NCBI RefSeq assembly: GCF_900090265.1
Contig: NZ_LT607752.1
Coordinates: forward strand, 4,030,001-4,094,000
DNA: 64,000 nt
From: Micromonospora rifamycinica
GTDB lineage: Bacteria; Actinomycetota; Actinomycetes; Mycobacteriales; Micromonosporaceae
Reading direction: 5' to 3'
Of the stretch, positions 1-8,281 are shown piece by piece. Every line of letters starts with the position of its first letter. Position 1 is the first letter of the stretch. The position numbers and the translations under genes were made by a program. Under the pieces are notes generated by a model. The model had not been told where the DNA came from, searched no databases, and saw only the letters and a list, made by a program, of their open reading frames with translations.

Positions 1-267
1 GCCGTTGGGCAGCTCGACCAGGAGACAGTTGCGGAACTCCCGGTCGTCACGCAGGAACGCCAACGCGTCCTCGTCCCGGCCGGCGCCCTCCAGCTCGCCC
101 GCGTACGACAGCAGCAGGCGGGCCGCGCCGAGCTGGTCGAGGGCGATGTTGGCCAGCGCGATGTCCTCCTCCATCTCGGGCGCGCGGGTAGCCCACTCGC
201 CGAGCCGCTGGGCGGCCACCAGCGCGTCGTCGCCGAGGGCGAGGGTGAAGTCGAAGGGGCCGTTCAC
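1..267 (-). CDS. paaC: phenylacetyl-CoA epoxidase subunit PaaC (5' part, cut by window edge)
   Basis: Only the first 89 codons are present; the gene runs off position 1. The translated N-terminus (GPFDFTLALGDDALV, then a helical stretch with EDIALANIALDQLGAARLLL) is typical of PaaC, the structural partner of PaaA in the ring-1,2-phenylacetyl-CoA epoxidase of aerobic phenylacetate catabolism. The GTG at 267-265 is chosen because homology begins there and GGAGA lies upstream. It follows paaB in the same direction. The paaB-paaC junction is not a direct overlap: a 63-nt repeat-derived mini-ORF (264-326) sits between them and overlaps both by GTGA. The family call is secure; the rest of the protein cannot be judged. 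Confidence 0.85.
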   Translation of the reverse strand, partial: MNGPFDFTLALGDDALVAAQRLGEWATRAPEMEEDIALANIALDQLGAARLLLSYAGELEGAGRDEDALAFLRDDREFRNCLLVELPNG

Positions 268-326
268 CGGGCCGGTCTCCGTTCGCGACTGCGGGGCTCG
301 CAAACCCGGCTCATCCTCGCGCTCAC
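264..326 (-). repeat. Single copy of the GTGAGCGCGAGG mini-cistron repeat between paaB and paaC
   Basis: Positions 281-326 match the repeat found in tandem at 17.4 and 43.4 kb, with one base missing in the CTCACTCC segment. On the coding strand it starts GTGAGCGCGAGG. The GTG at 326-324 overlaps the paaB stop (325-323) as GTGA. The frame stays open for 20 codons and stops at 266-264, overlapping the paaC GTG (267-265), again as GTGA. Length is 63 nt, the same as each mini-ORF at the 17.4 kb locus. Because of the missing base the predicted peptide differs (MSARMSRVCEPRSRE...). Whether it is translated is unknown. Confidence 0.85.
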
Positions 327-634
327 AGGTGGGCCACCCCGTCCGGCACCTCGTAGAAGGTGGGATGGCGGTAGACCTTGTCGGCGGCCGGGTCGAAGAA
401 GGCGTCCTTCTCGTCGGGGCTGGACGCGGTGATCGCGCCGGCCGGGACCACCCAGATCGAGACGCCCTCCTGCCGGCGGGTGTAGAGGTCACGGGCGTTA
501 CGCAGGGCCAGTTCGGCGTCGGGGGCGTGCAGGCTGCCGACGTGGGTGTGCGACAACCCGCGGCGGGGGCGCACGAAGACCTCCCACAGCGGCGAGGTCA
601 CCGGCCCCTGGGGCGTTTCCCGCTGCTCGCTCAC
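323..634 (-). CDS. paaB: phenylacetyl-CoA epoxidase subunit PaaB
   Basis: Encodes 103 aa, the usual size for PaaB, the small subunit needed for assembly of the phenylacetyl-CoA epoxidase. Recognisable features are the N-terminal LWEVFVRPRRGLSHTHVGSLHA block and the C-terminal YRHPTFYEVPDGVAHL tail. The start is the GTG at 634-632, which overlaps the paaA stop (633-631) by the 4-bp GTGA junction expected in this operon. A longer frame reaching into paaA is only read-through of another frame and is not the gene. Its own stop lies inside the repeat unit that follows. Cytoplasmic; expected to be co-transcribed with paaA and paaC. Confidence 0.93.
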   Translation of the reverse strand: MSEQRETPQGPVTSPLWEVFVRPRRGLSHTHVGSLHAPDAELALRNARDLYTRRQEGVSIWVVPAGAITASSPDEKDAFFDPAADKVYRHPTFYEVPDGVAHL

Positions 635-1704
635 GCCGCCACCCGCTCCCGCTGCGCCCCGGCCCGCTGCTTCACGGCGTACGCCGTGGCGGCCTCGCGG
701 ACCCACGCGCCGTCGGCGTGCGCGCGGCGGCGGTGTTCCATCCGCTGCCGGTTGCACGGCCCCTCCCCCTTGATCACCCGCATCAGCTCGTCGTAGTCCG
801 GCTGGGTGAAGTCGTACGCCTGCCGGGTCTCGTTCCAGCGCAGGTCGGGGTCGGGGATAGTGAGGCCGAGGATCTCGGCCTGCCGCACGCACATGTCGAC
901 GAAGCGCTGCCGCAGCTCGTCGTTGGAGAACCGCTTGATCTTCCAGGCCATCGACTGGGCGGAGTGGGTGGAGTCGCCGTCCGGCGGGCCGAACATCGCC
1001 AGTGACGGGTACCACCAGCGGTCGAGCGCGTCCTGGGCCATCGCCCGCTGGGCCGGGGTGCCGTGCGCCAGGGTGTGCAGGATCTCGTAGCCCTGCCGCT
1101 GGTGGAACGACTCCTCCTTGCAGACCCGGATCATCGCCCGCGCGTACGGCCCGTAGGAGCAGCGGCAGAGCGGGACCTGGTTGACGATCGCCGCGCCGTC
1201 CACCAGCCAGCCGATCGCACCCACGTCGGCCCAGGTGAGGGTGGGGTAGTTGAAGATCGAGCTGTACTTCTGCCGGCCGTCGAGCAGCAGCTCCACCAGC
1301 TCGTCCCGGCTGACACCCAGGGTCTCGGCGGCGGCGTAGAGGTAGAGGCCGTGACCGGCCTCGTCCTGCACCTTGGCCAGCAGGATGGCCTTGCGCTTGA
1401 GCGAGGGCGCCCGGCTGATCCAGTTCCCCTCCGGCTGCATGCCGATGATCTCGGAGTGGGCGTGCTGGGCGATCTGCCGGACCAGCGTCCGACGGTAGGC
1501 GTCGGGCATCCAGTCCCGCGGTTCGATCTTGTGGTCGGCGTCGATGACCTCGGCGAAGTACGCCGCCGGGTCGTCGCCGGGCAGCGTCGCGCCCGCCCGG
1601 GAGCGGGCCGCCGCCTCGCGCAGCGCCGTCTCGGCGGCCTCGACCTGACCGAGCAGGCCACCGCCGGGCGCGTCCTCCTGCGGGGCGAAGTCGTTGCCAT
1701 ACAT
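631..1704 (-). CDS. paaA: phenylacetyl-CoA epoxidase catalytic subunit PaaA
   Basis: Encodes 357 aa, close to full length for PaaA, the ferritin-like di-iron oxygenase subunit that epoxidises the ring of phenylacetyl-CoA. Two ExxH metal-ligand motifs are visible: E115-A-G-H118 (in DEAGHGLYLY) and E198-S-F-H201 (in EESFHQRQGYE), with W-rich helices between them. I start at the ATG 1704-1702 (MYGNDFAPQ), where PaaA homology begins; an upstream in-frame start at 1737 would add 11 residues and is not excluded. No strong Shine-Dalgarno is visible. It is the first gene of a paaA-paaB-paaC operon on the minus strand. Inverted repeats upstream (1713-1751, 1797-1811) are candidate operators. Confidence 0.93.
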   Translation of the reverse strand: MYGNDFAPQEDAPGGGLLGQVEAAETALREAAARSRAGATLPGDDPAAYFAEVIDADHKIEPRDWMPDAYRRTLVRQIAQHAHSEIIGMQPEGNWISRAPSLKRKAILLAKVQDEAGHGLYLYAAAETLGVSRDELVELLLDGRQKYSSIFNYPTLTWADVGAIGWLVDGAAIVNQVPLCRCSYGPYARAMIRVCKEESFHQRQGYEILHTLAHGTPAQRAMAQDALDRWWYPSLAMFGPPDGDSTHSAQSMAWKIKRFSNDELRQRFVDMCVRQAEILGLTIPDPDLRWNETRQAYDFTQPDYDELMRVIKGEGPCNRQRMEHRRRAHADGAWVREAATAYAVKQRAGAQRERVAA

Positions 1705-1712
1705 GCGACAAG

Positions 1713-1751
1713 TGTTACAGCTCGCCTCTTCCAACACCAGAGGGTGTAACA
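1713..1751. promoter_or_regulatory. Candidate operator upstream of paaA
   Basis: TGTTACA at 1713-1719 and TGTAACA at 1745-1751 are exact reverse complements 25 bp apart, just upstream of the paaA start. In actinomycetes paa operons are usually controlled by a TetR-type PaaR, so an operator is plausible. No such regulator gene is in the window, and the match to a known PaaR site is not established. Confidence 0.35.
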
Positions 1752-1796
1752 GGATTTGAGCGACACTTTCCGTTACTGATCAACTACACTCCGCAT

Positions 1797-1811
1797 AACT
1801 CATCATGAGTT
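1797..1811. promoter_or_regulatory. 15-bp perfect palindrome in paaA upstream region
   Basis: AACTCAT-C-ATGAGTT is a perfect inverted repeat with a single central base. It lies about 95 bp upstream of paaA in the A/T-richer part of the divergent intergenic region. Shape and place suggest a dimeric repressor or activator site; the cognate protein is unknown. Confidence 0.35.
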
Positions 1812-2090
1812 TCCTGATGTGACTCGGATCACTAATAGAAGATGAGCGCCCGTAATCGGCTCACATGCTGCCTTTATCCAGACTTTTCGGCGGGTCGCCG
1901 GGCGTCGAATCCTGGCGAGTCGGCTGTCCGGACGTAGACTTCCCCGGTCACCACCGATCGCTGACGACGATCGCCACCCGAGACAGAGGCCACCGTCCCC
2001 CGGCCTCGGCGATCGAGCCGACACCCTCGGAAGCCGACACCGTCGGAAACAGCCGGCCCCCCGGCCCGGACATCTGGAGCTCGCCCACTC

Positions 2091-3074
2091 ATGCGATCTC
2101 GCGTGATCCTGGTGCTCGCCGTCATGGCGGTGCTGCTCGGCACCGGCCTGCTGGTGCCGACCGCGTACGCCAAGCTCTCCGGCGACGACGCGAGCGGCGG
2201 TACCGGCGGCGGTACGACGGAGAAGGTGCCGGCCCCCGCGCCCACCGCGCCGCCGGCCCCCACCCTGGCCGCCGCGCCGGTCTCGGTCGACTTCAAGGGC
2301 CAGTTCTTCGGCTGGTCCCTGATCGACCGCACGACCGGCCAGCTCTCGGGCTCGAAGAACATGACCTCGACCAGCTCCACCGAATCGATGCTCAAGGTCT
2401 GGATCGTCTCCGACTACCTGCGCGAACTCGGCGACCAGAAACCGCCGGCAGCGATGTTGAAGAACGCGAGTCTGGCCATCCGGGACAGCAACGACGACGC
2501 CACCAACCGGATCTACGCGAAGTCGGGCGGCTCGTACCGGGCGCTGGACAACGGCCAGCCCGGCCCGGTGCTCAAGCGGGCGATCACCATCTGCGGCCTC
2601 AAGGACACCAAGCCCGGCAACGTCTCCGGCTACGAGGGCTGGTGGAGCTTCACCCGGATGTCCCCCCGCGACGCCGCCCGGCTCGGTGACTGCATCGCCG
2701 ACGGCACGGCCGCCGGCCCCCACTGGACCAAGTGGGTGCTCAACGAGATGGCCCAGGTCCGGGGCAGCGTGAGCAAGCAGCTGGCCCGCTCCGGCGGCGG
2801 CCGGTGGGGCATCATCGACGGCCTGCCCGACGAGATCACGAAGCAGGGCCCGGTCGCCATGAAGAACGGCTGGACCCCCCTCAGCTACGACGGCAACTGG
2901 CACGTCAGCTGCCTCGCCGTCACCGACAAGTGGAGCCTCGCCGTGATGATGCGCTACCCGGTCCGCCAGCAGTTGACCTACGGTGCGAAGGTCTGCGCCA
3001 GCGTCGCCACCCAACTGGTCACCCCCCAGCCCGGTGCCGCGCTCAAGGTGCCGCAGCCGGTCGGGAAGCTCTGA
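2091..3074 (+). CDS. secreted serine hydrolase, class A beta-lactamase/DD-peptidase-like fold
   Basis: Encodes 327 aa. An N-terminal hydrophobic segment (residues 5-27, ending in TAYA) looks like a signal peptide and is followed by a Pro/Ala/Thr-rich linker to about residue 63. The remainder carries penicillin-recognising-enzyme motifs in order: S99-M-L-K102 (SxxK), S133-N-D135 at the SxN position, and K258-N-G260 at the KTG position. D135 in place of the usual Asn is odd, since the paralogue next door has a perfect SDN, so activity may be altered. The stop overlaps the next gene's ATG (TGATG), and the two proteins are clearly homologous along their catalytic domains, indicating a local duplication. 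Substrate unknown; a cell-wall peptide or beta-lactam role is inferred from the fold only. Confidence 0.7.
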   Translation: MRSRVILVLAVMAVLLGTGLLVPTAYAKLSGDDASGGTGGGTTEKVPAPAPTAPPAPTLAAAPVSVDFKGQFFGWSLIDRTTGQLSGSKNMTSTSSTESMLKVWIVSDYLRELGDQKPPAAMLKNASLAIRDSNDDATNRIYAKSGGSYRALDNGQPGPVLKRAITICGLKDTKPGNVSGYEGWWSFTRMSPRDAARLGDCIADGTAAGPHWTKWVLNEMAQVRGSVSKQLARSGGGRWGIIDGLPDEITKQGPVAMKNGWTPLSYDGNWHVSCLAVTDKWSLAVMMRYPVRQQLTYGAKVCASVATQLVTPQPGAALKVPQPVGKL

Positions 3075-4024
3075 TGGCCGGCAGCCGACGGCCCCGCCGC
3101 TCCACCGGACGGGACCACCAACCGCTGAAGATCGTCGCCGTCGCGGCGGTCCTGACCGGCCTGGTGCTGGTCTCGCTACGGCTCCTGCCCGGCTCACCGA
3201 TGGAGTCCACCGCCGCCTCGCAGTGGGGTGACGCGTCCACCTCGACCCGCTCCACCGACTCGCCGGCCGACCGCCGCAGCCGGCCCACCCCGGCACCGTC
3301 GCCCACCCCGTCGCTGACCCCGCTGCCCTTCACGGACCGGGACATCGACCTCGACATCAAGGGCTGGTACGCCTGGAGCGTGCTGGACCGCCGGACCGGC
3401 AAGATCATCGGCTCGGACAACATGGCCGAGACCAGCACCACCGCCTCGCTGATCAAGTCGTGGATCGTCGCCGACTACCTGCGCCGGGCGGACGACGCGG
3501 GGCAGACCCCGAGCGACGCCAAGCTCGCCGACGCCACCCGGATCATCAGGGACAGCGACAACACCCGGGCGGAGCAGTTCTACAACGGCGTCGGCCGGTC
3601 GGCGTCGATCAAGCGGCTGATCTCGATCTGCAAGCTCACCGACAGCAGCGTCGCCGCCGACGGCGGCTGGAGCCGGACCAACCTCTCCCCCCGCGACGCC
3701 GCCCGGCTCGGCAACTGCATCGCCGACGGCCGCGCCGCCGGCCCGCAGTGGACCACGTGGCTGCTCAACGAGATGAGGCTGGTGCGGGGCTCCGGGGACT
3801 TCGGCATCCGCAAGGCGTTCCCGGCCGCCGAGCGGAAGAAGATCGCCATCAAGAACGGCTGGATCGACCGGACCCGCGAGCAGGAGATGCACATCAACTG
3901 CCTGGCCATCGGCGGCACCTGGACGATGGGCGTGATGGTCCGCTACCCGATCGAGCTGGGCTACGACTACGGCATGAAGAACTGCCAGAAGATCACCGAA
4001 GCCCTGCTCGGCCCCAGCACCTGA
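3074..4024 (+). CDS. membrane-anchored serine hydrolase, paralogue of the preceding gene
   Basis: Encodes 316 aa starting at the ATG that overlaps the upstream stop by one base. A single N-terminal transmembrane segment (residues 19-37) without an obvious cleavage site, then a Ser/Thr/Pro linker to about residue 85, suggests an anchored extracytoplasmic enzyme. Catalytic motifs are S125-L-I-K128, S161-D-N163 and K260-N-G262, so all three boxes of the beta-lactamase/PBP fold are present, here with the canonical SDN. Shared blocks with the upstream gene include SPRDAARLG and the CIADG segment. Longer frames starting upstream are read-through of the first paralogue. Function in peptidoglycan metabolism is an inference. 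Confidence 0.7.
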   Translation: MAGSRRPRRSTGRDHQPLKIVAVAAVLTGLVLVSLRLLPGSPMESTAASQWGDASTSTRSTDSPADRRSRPTPAPSPTPSLTPLPFTDRDIDLDIKGWYAWSVLDRRTGKIIGSDNMAETSTTASLIKSWIVADYLRRADDAGQTPSDAKLADATRIIRDSDNTRAEQFYNGVGRSASIKRLISICKLTDSSVAADGGWSRTNLSPRDAARLGNCIADGRAAGPQWTTWLLNEMRLVRGSGDFGIRKAFPAAERKKIAIKNGWIDRTREQEMHINCLAIGGTWTMGVMVRYPIELGYDYGMKNCQKITEALLGPST

Positions 4025-4060
4025 CCGGATGACCCGGGCCGGAAGACCGGGGCCGGCCGG

Positions 4061-4912
4061 TCAGCCGGCGAAGAACTCCGGGCCGCCCTCGGGCAGCGCG
4101 GGGGCCTCGCCGACGGCCGCCACCCGGCGGGCGAACTCGCGCAGCCCGGCGACCTGCCGCTCACCGAGCGAGAAGTCGAGCGCCCGGAAGTACGTGGCCA
4201 GCGTCGCCGCGTCGAACGGCTCCCACCGGGCCGCCGCCCCGGCCACCTGGTCCAGCTCGGCCAGGCACAGGTCACGGGAGCGCAGGAACGCCTGGTGCAC
4301 CTCCTTGACCAGGCCCGGATGGGCGGTGGCGAAGTCGCGGCGGACCGCCCAGACGGCGAAGACCATCGGAAGGCCGGTCCACTCCCGCCACGCCTGCCCG
4401 AGATCGGTCACCTCCAGCCCCCGACGGGGTGCCTCGTAGAGGGCGCGCAGCGCCACGTCCCCGATCAGCACCCCGGCGTCGGCCTCCAGCAGCATCTGGG
4501 TCAGGTCCGGCGGGCAGCGGAAGTACTCCGGGTGGACGCCGTACCGGTCGGCGAGCAGGAGCTGGGCCAGCAGCACCCCGGTACGCGAGGTCGAGCCGAG
4601 CGCCACCCGCCCGCCGGCCAGCTCGGCCAGTGGCCGGGTGGAGACCACGTTGACCGAGAGCACCGGCCCGTCGCTGCCCACCGCCAGGTCCGGCAGGAGC
4701 AGCAGCTCGTCGGCGTGCCGCAGGTATTCCACCTGGGAGATCGGGCCGATGTCCAGGTCACCGGCGACCAGCGCGGCGCTGAGCCGGTCCGGCGAGTCCT
4801 TGTGCAGGTCGACGTCGAGCAGCGCGCCGGAGCGCATCAGCCCCCAGTAGATCGGCAGGCAGTTGAGGAACTGGATGTGCCCGACCCGGGGACGTGCCAC
4901 GCGCTCAGCCAT
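4061..4912 (-). CDS. mqnA: chorismate dehydratase MqnA (futalosine menaquinone pathway)
   Basis: Encodes 283 aa of the MqnA/MqnD periplasmic-binding-protein-like fold. MqnA converts chorismate to 3-[(1-carboxyvinyl)oxy]benzoate, the first committed step of the futalosine route. Diagnostic segments are VGHIQFLNCLPIYWGL near the N-terminus, DIGPISQVEYLRH, LGSTSRTGVLLAQLLL and LIGDVALRALYE. The ATG at 4912 is the natural start. The gene is single, convergent with the upstream serine hydrolase and divergent from the HelD/HelR-like gene. Other pathway members in this window are mqnE (18.1 kb), mqnP (30.3 kb) and the UbiD and UbiX homologues, so the pathway is scattered, not in one operon. Confidence 0.92.
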   Translation of the reverse strand: MAERVARPRVGHIQFLNCLPIYWGLMRSGALLDVDLHKDSPDRLSAALVAGDLDIGPISQVEYLRHADELLLLPDLAVGSDGPVLSVNVVSTRPLAELAGGRVALGSTSRTGVLLAQLLLADRYGVHPEYFRCPPDLTQMLLEADAGVLIGDVALRALYEAPRRGLEVTDLGQAWREWTGLPMVFAVWAVRRDFATAHPGLVKEVHQAFLRSRDLCLAELDQVAGAAARWEPFDAATLATYFRALDFSLGERQVAGLREFARRVAAVGEAPALPEGGPEFFAG

Positions 4913-5158
4913 GACCCGACGGTATCCCCGCCGGTCCGGGTCGGCTCACCGGGAACCCCGGGGAGTGGTCAACCCCGCACCACCCGACTCACCGACCGGC
5001 CCGGAGGAAAACCGCTGGAGCGGGCGGCCGGACGGCGCGTAGGCTGGTCCACCGCTCGACGGCCGTGGTGAGGTAGCCACCGCAGCGGACGTCCCCACGC
5101 GCCAAGGACCCTTCCTGGATACGCGGGCGAGCCGATCGAGACGCCGAAGAGGATCACC

Positions 5159-7234
5159 GTGCCCGCAACCGACGAACGCGGCAGCGCACACTCCGTACCA
5201 GCACAGCTCGACACCGAACTCGCCGCCGAGCAGGCCCACCTGGAGACCTCCCGGCTCGCCCTGCGACGGATGCGGGACCGCGCCCAGTCGCTCTTCGCCA
5301 CCGGTGACAAGGTCGCCGGGGACGCCTACACGGCCGAACAGCTCGGCCGGCACCTGGCCCGGCGGGTCGCCGAGCTGGCCGACGACCCGGCCACCGCGCT
5401 CTTCTTCGGCCGGCTGGACTTCGGCCCGGCCGACCCGGAGCACGCCGGGCGGGCCTACCACGTCGGCCGGCGGCACGTCACCGACGAGCGGGGCGAACCG
5501 CTGGTGCTGGACTGGCGGGCCCCGGTGTCCCGCTCGTTCTACCGGGCCAGCGCCCGCGACCCGCAGGGGGTCGCCGTACGACGACGGTTCGGGTTCGGCG
5601 CCGGGGCGCTGACCGGCTTCGAGGACGAGCACCTGGACCGGGGCGAGGAGCTGGGCACCAGCAGCCGGATCCTCACCGCCGAGATCGAGCGCCCCCGGGT
5701 CGGGCCGATGCGGGACATCGTCGCCACCATCCAGCCCGAGCAGGACGAGCTGGTCCGGGCCGACCTGGCCGACTCGATCTGCGTGCAGGGCGCACCGGGC
5801 ACCGGTAAGACGGCGGTCGGCCTGCACCGGGCCGCGTACCTGCTCTATCTGCACCGGGAGCGGCTGCGCCGGGCCGGGGTGCTGATCGTCGGCCCGAACC
5901 GGGCGTTCCTGTCCTACATCGCGGCGGTGCTGCCCGCCCTCGGCGAGGTCGAGGTGGCCCAGGCCACCGTGGAGGAGCTGGTCGCGCGGGTGCCGGTCCG
6001 GGCGGTCGACGACCCGGCGGTGGCCGCCCTCAAGCACGACCCCCGGATGGCCGAGGTGCTCCGACGTGCGGCGGACGCCCGGATCACCGCGCCCACCGAC
6101 CCGATCATGGTGTCGGACGGGTCGTTCCGCTGGCGGATCGGCCTGGACCCGCTGCACCGGGTGATCGAGGAGACCCGTCGGGAGGGGCTGCCGTACGGGA
6201 CCGGACGGGAGCGGGTCCGGGCCCGGGTGGTCGGGTTGCTGCAACGCCAGGCCGAGGCCCGCCGCGCCGAGTCGCCGGGCGACGCCTGGCTGCGCCGGAT
6301 GGGCAGGTCCCGCCCGGTGACCGCCTTCCTCGACGCCGCCTGGCCGGCGCTCACCCCGGAGGGGCTGGTGCACGCCGTGCTCGGCGACCCGGATCTGCTG
6401 GCCACCGTCGCCGACGGCCTGCTCACCCCCGACGAGCAGGCCCTGCTGGGCGGGACGAAGCCGGGCCGGACCCCGAAGGCGACCCGGTGGACCGCCGCCG
6501 ACGCGGTGCTGATCGACGAGGCGGCCGGGCTGATCGAACGGGCCACCGGGTTCGGGCACGTGGTGGTCGACGAGGCGCAGGACCTCTCCCCGATGCAGTG
6601 CCGGGCCATCGCCCGACGCAGTGAGCACGGTTCGATCACCCTGCTCGGCGACCTGGCCCAGGGCACCGCCCCGTGGGCCGCCACCGACTGGCGAGAGTCC
6701 CTGGCCCACCTGGGCAAGCCGGACGCGGCGGTGGTGCCGCTGAGCGTCGGCTTCCGGGTGCCCGCCGTGGTGGTCGCGTTCGCCAACCGGTTGCTGCCCG
6801 CGCTGGCGGTCGACGTACCCCCGGCGGTGTCGTTGCGGCGCGACGGGGCACTCGACGTGCGTACCGTGACCGATCTGGCGGCGGCGACGGTGGCCGAGGT
6901 GCGCGCGGCGCTCGGGCAGGACGGCTCGGTCGGGGTGATCGCCGCCGACGACGCGGTGGACGGCCTGCGCGCGGCCCTCGCCGCCGCCGGGGTGCCGACC
7001 GCGACCGCCGACGACCCGGCGGCCCCGGCGCGGGTCACCGTGGTCCCCGCGACGCTGGTCAAGGGCCTGGAGTACGACCACGTGGTGGTCGTGGAGCCGG
7101 CCGCGATCGTGGCCGCCGAGGCGCGCGGCCTGCACCGTCTCTACGTGGCGCTGACCCGGGCCGTGTCCGGGTTGTCGGTGTTGCACACCGCGCCGCTGCC
7201 CGGCCCCCTGGCCGGACCACCACCAACGGCCTGA
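5159..7234 (+). CDS. helR: HelD/HelR-family RNA polymerase-recycling SF1 ATPase
   Basis: Encodes 691 aa. The N-terminal helical region (about residues 15-60) is followed by the family block GEPLVLDWRAPVSRSFYRA, then Walker A GAPGTGKT at about 211-218, a Walker B-like VVVDEAQDLSPMQ, and helicase motifs toward the C-terminus (VTVVPATLVKGLEYDHVVVVE; LYVALTRAV). This architecture matches actinobacterial HelD/HelR, which load on stalled or rifamycin-bound RNA polymerase and free it; HelR homologues confer rifamycin tolerance. The GTG at 5159 is preceded by AGAGGA at good spacing. Assignment to HelR and not another HelD or UvrD-like subgroup is by overall resemblance. I did not recognise a rifamycin-associated element upstream. 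Confidence 0.75.
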   Translation: MPATDERGSAHSVPAQLDTELAAEQAHLETSRLALRRMRDRAQSLFATGDKVAGDAYTAEQLGRHLARRVAELADDPATALFFGRLDFGPADPEHAGRAYHVGRRHVTDERGEPLVLDWRAPVSRSFYRASARDPQGVAVRRRFGFGAGALTGFEDEHLDRGEELGTSSRILTAEIERPRVGPMRDIVATIQPEQDELVRADLADSICVQGAPGTGKTAVGLHRAAYLLYLHRERLRRAGVLIVGPNRAFLSYIAAVLPALGEVEVAQATVEELVARVPVRAVDDPAVAALKHDPRMAEVLRRAADARITAPTDPIMVSDGSFRWRIGLDPLHRVIEETRREGLPYGTGRERVRARVVGLLQRQAEARRAESPGDAWLRRMGRSRPVTAFLDAAWPALTPEGLVHAVLGDPDLLATVADGLLTPDEQALLGGTKPGRTPKATRWTAADAVLIDEAAGLIERATGFGHVVVDEAQDLSPMQCRAIARRSEHGSITLLGDLAQGTAPWAATDWRESLAHLGKPDAAVVPLSVGFRVPAVVVAFANRLLPALAVDVPPAVSLRRDGALDVRTVTDLAAATVAEVRAALGQDGSVGVIAADDAVDGLRAALAAAGVPTATADDPAAPARVTVVPATLVKGLEYDHVVVVEPAAIVAAEARGLHRLYVALTRAVSGLSVLHTAPLPGPLAGPPPTA

Positions 7235-7319
7235 CCACCGGCCGGCGACCGGAGCATCGCCGACAGCCGGACCACCCCCGCCGGCCTGACCGCCAGTGCC
7301 CTGACCATCCACCGGCTCC

Positions 7320-7336
7320 ACTTTGTGTTTTAAAGT
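7320..7336. promoter_or_regulatory. Candidate operator before the regulator/ABC operon
   Basis: ACTTT (7320-7324) and AAAGT (7332-7336) form an inverted repeat around an A/T-rich centre that ends 7 bp before the ATG at 7344. It is conspicuous in an otherwise G/C-rich stretch and overlaps where a promoter would be. The small winged-helix regulator encoded two genes downstream in the same operon is the obvious candidate ligand (inference). Confidence 0.4.
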
Positions 7337-7343
7337 AGTTTGC

Positions 7344-7973
7344 ATGACACCGGACGACGACACCGCACCGCTCGACGCCGCCGACGCGATGCGGCTGATC
7401 CGCGAACAGCAGGCCAGCACCGTCCGGCGGCTGGAACCCGACCCCCGGCTGCACTACTGGCCCTGGGGGTTCGCCTGGCTGATCGGCTTCGGGGTCTACT
7501 TCCTGCGCTTCTCCCCCGACGGCCGGACGCTGGTCGGCATGCCCGCCTGGCTGCCGCTGACCGTGCTCTTCGTGCTGCTCGCCGCCGCCGCGGTGGTCTT
7601 CGGGGTGGGCAGCGCCCGCGCCTACCGGCACGTCGCGGGCGAGTCGTCCCAGCGCGGCAGGTGGTACGGCACAGCCTGGGGCCTGGGGTTCTTCGGCCTG
7701 TCGGTGGTGATCGGCCGGGTCACCGACAGCCTGCCGGCCGACCTCGCCGGGCTGCTCTGGTCGGCGCTGTCGGTGGGGCTGACCGGTGCCCTGCACATGG
7801 CCGGCGGCGCGATCTGGCTCGACCGCACCCTGTTCCGCCTCGGCGTCTGGCTCACCGTGGTCAACATCGTCGGGGTGCTCGCCGGCCCCGGCTGGCACGC
7901 CCTGGTGGTCGCGGTGGCCGGCGGTGGCGGGCTGCTGGTGGCCGGCGCGCTCGCCCGGCGGCGGCACGGATGA
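7344..7973 (+). CDS. multi-pass membrane protein of unknown function, first gene of an ABC operon
   Basis: Encodes 209 aa. After a short cytoplasmic N-terminus (to about residue 40) there are five or six hydrophobic segments with Trp/Gly-rich turns (YWPWGFAWLIGFGVYFLRF) and a final RRR stop-transfer. I place the start at the ATG 7344, because the upstream in-frame codons lie over the palindromic operator. The stop overlaps the next gene's ATG by ATGA. Position before a winged-helix regulator, an ABC ATPase and a permease suggests a sensor or accessory membrane subunit of that system. I do not recognise the family. Confidence 0.7.
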   Translation: MTPDDDTAPLDAADAMRLIREQQASTVRRLEPDPRLHYWPWGFAWLIGFGVYFLRFSPDGRTLVGMPAWLPLTVLFVLLAAAAVVFGVGSARAYRHVAGESSQRGRWYGTAWGLGFFGLSVVIGRVTDSLPADLAGLLWSALSVGLTGALHMAGGAIWLDRTLFRLGVWLTVVNIVGVLAGPGWHALVVAVAGGGGLLVAGALARRRHG

Positions 7974-8281
7974 GCGAACTCGACCCGGTCATCCACGCCC
8001 AGGCCCGGCTGCGGGTGGTGGTCACCCTGGCCACCCTCGCCGACGGCGACCGGATCACCTTCCCCCGCCTCCAGGAGCTGCTCGCGATGACCGCCGGCAA
8101 CCTCTCCGTCCACCTGCGCAAGCTGGAGGACGCCGGATACATCGAGATCGACAAGACCCACCGCGGACGTACCCCGACCACCCTGGTCCGGCTCAGCCGA
8201 CGCGGACGGCGGGCGTTCGAGGAGTACACCGAGAACATCCGTGCCCTGCTCGACACCCCCGACCCCCGGGAGAACCGATGA
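7970..8281 (+). CDS. small winged-helix transcriptional regulator
   Basis: Encodes 103 aa. Residues 10-75 form a winged helix-turn-helix of the kind found in ArsR/MarR-like regulators that accompany ABC exporters: a helix-turn-helix around LQELLAMTAGNLSVHLRKLEDAGYIEI, then a basic wing (KTHRGRTPTTLVRLSRRGRRAFEEY). It is translationally coupled on both sides: its ATG overlaps the upstream stop (ATGA) and its stop overlaps the ABC ATPase start (ATGA). It probably autoregulates the operon through the palindrome at 7320-7336. Confidence 0.85.
   Translation: MSELDPVIHAQARLRVVVTLATLADGDRITFPRLQELLAMTAGNLSVHLRKLEDAGYIEIDKTHRGRTPTTLVRLSRRGRRAFEEYTENIRALLDTPDPRENR

Larger units (their letters stand above)
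1705..2090. other. Divergent intergenic region paaA / serine hydrolase
   Basis: No gene is seen in these 386 bp. The half nearest paaA is clearly less G/C-rich than its surroundings and carries two inverted repeats (listed separately). The half nearest the serine hydrolase gene is C-rich without a recognisable element. Promoters for both directions should lie here, but I cannot place -10/-35 boxes with confidence. Confidence 0.6.

Noticed and set aside
4913..5158. Rifamycin-associated element upstream of the HelD/HelR-like gene
   Set aside because: I looked for an inverted-repeat element in this gap and did not find a convincing one.
4946..7420. 824-codon frame opposite the HelD/HelR-like gene
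   Set aside because: Low-complexity His/Gly/Pro/Arg composition typical of the antisense of high-G+C genes; the sense strand has clear helicase motifs.
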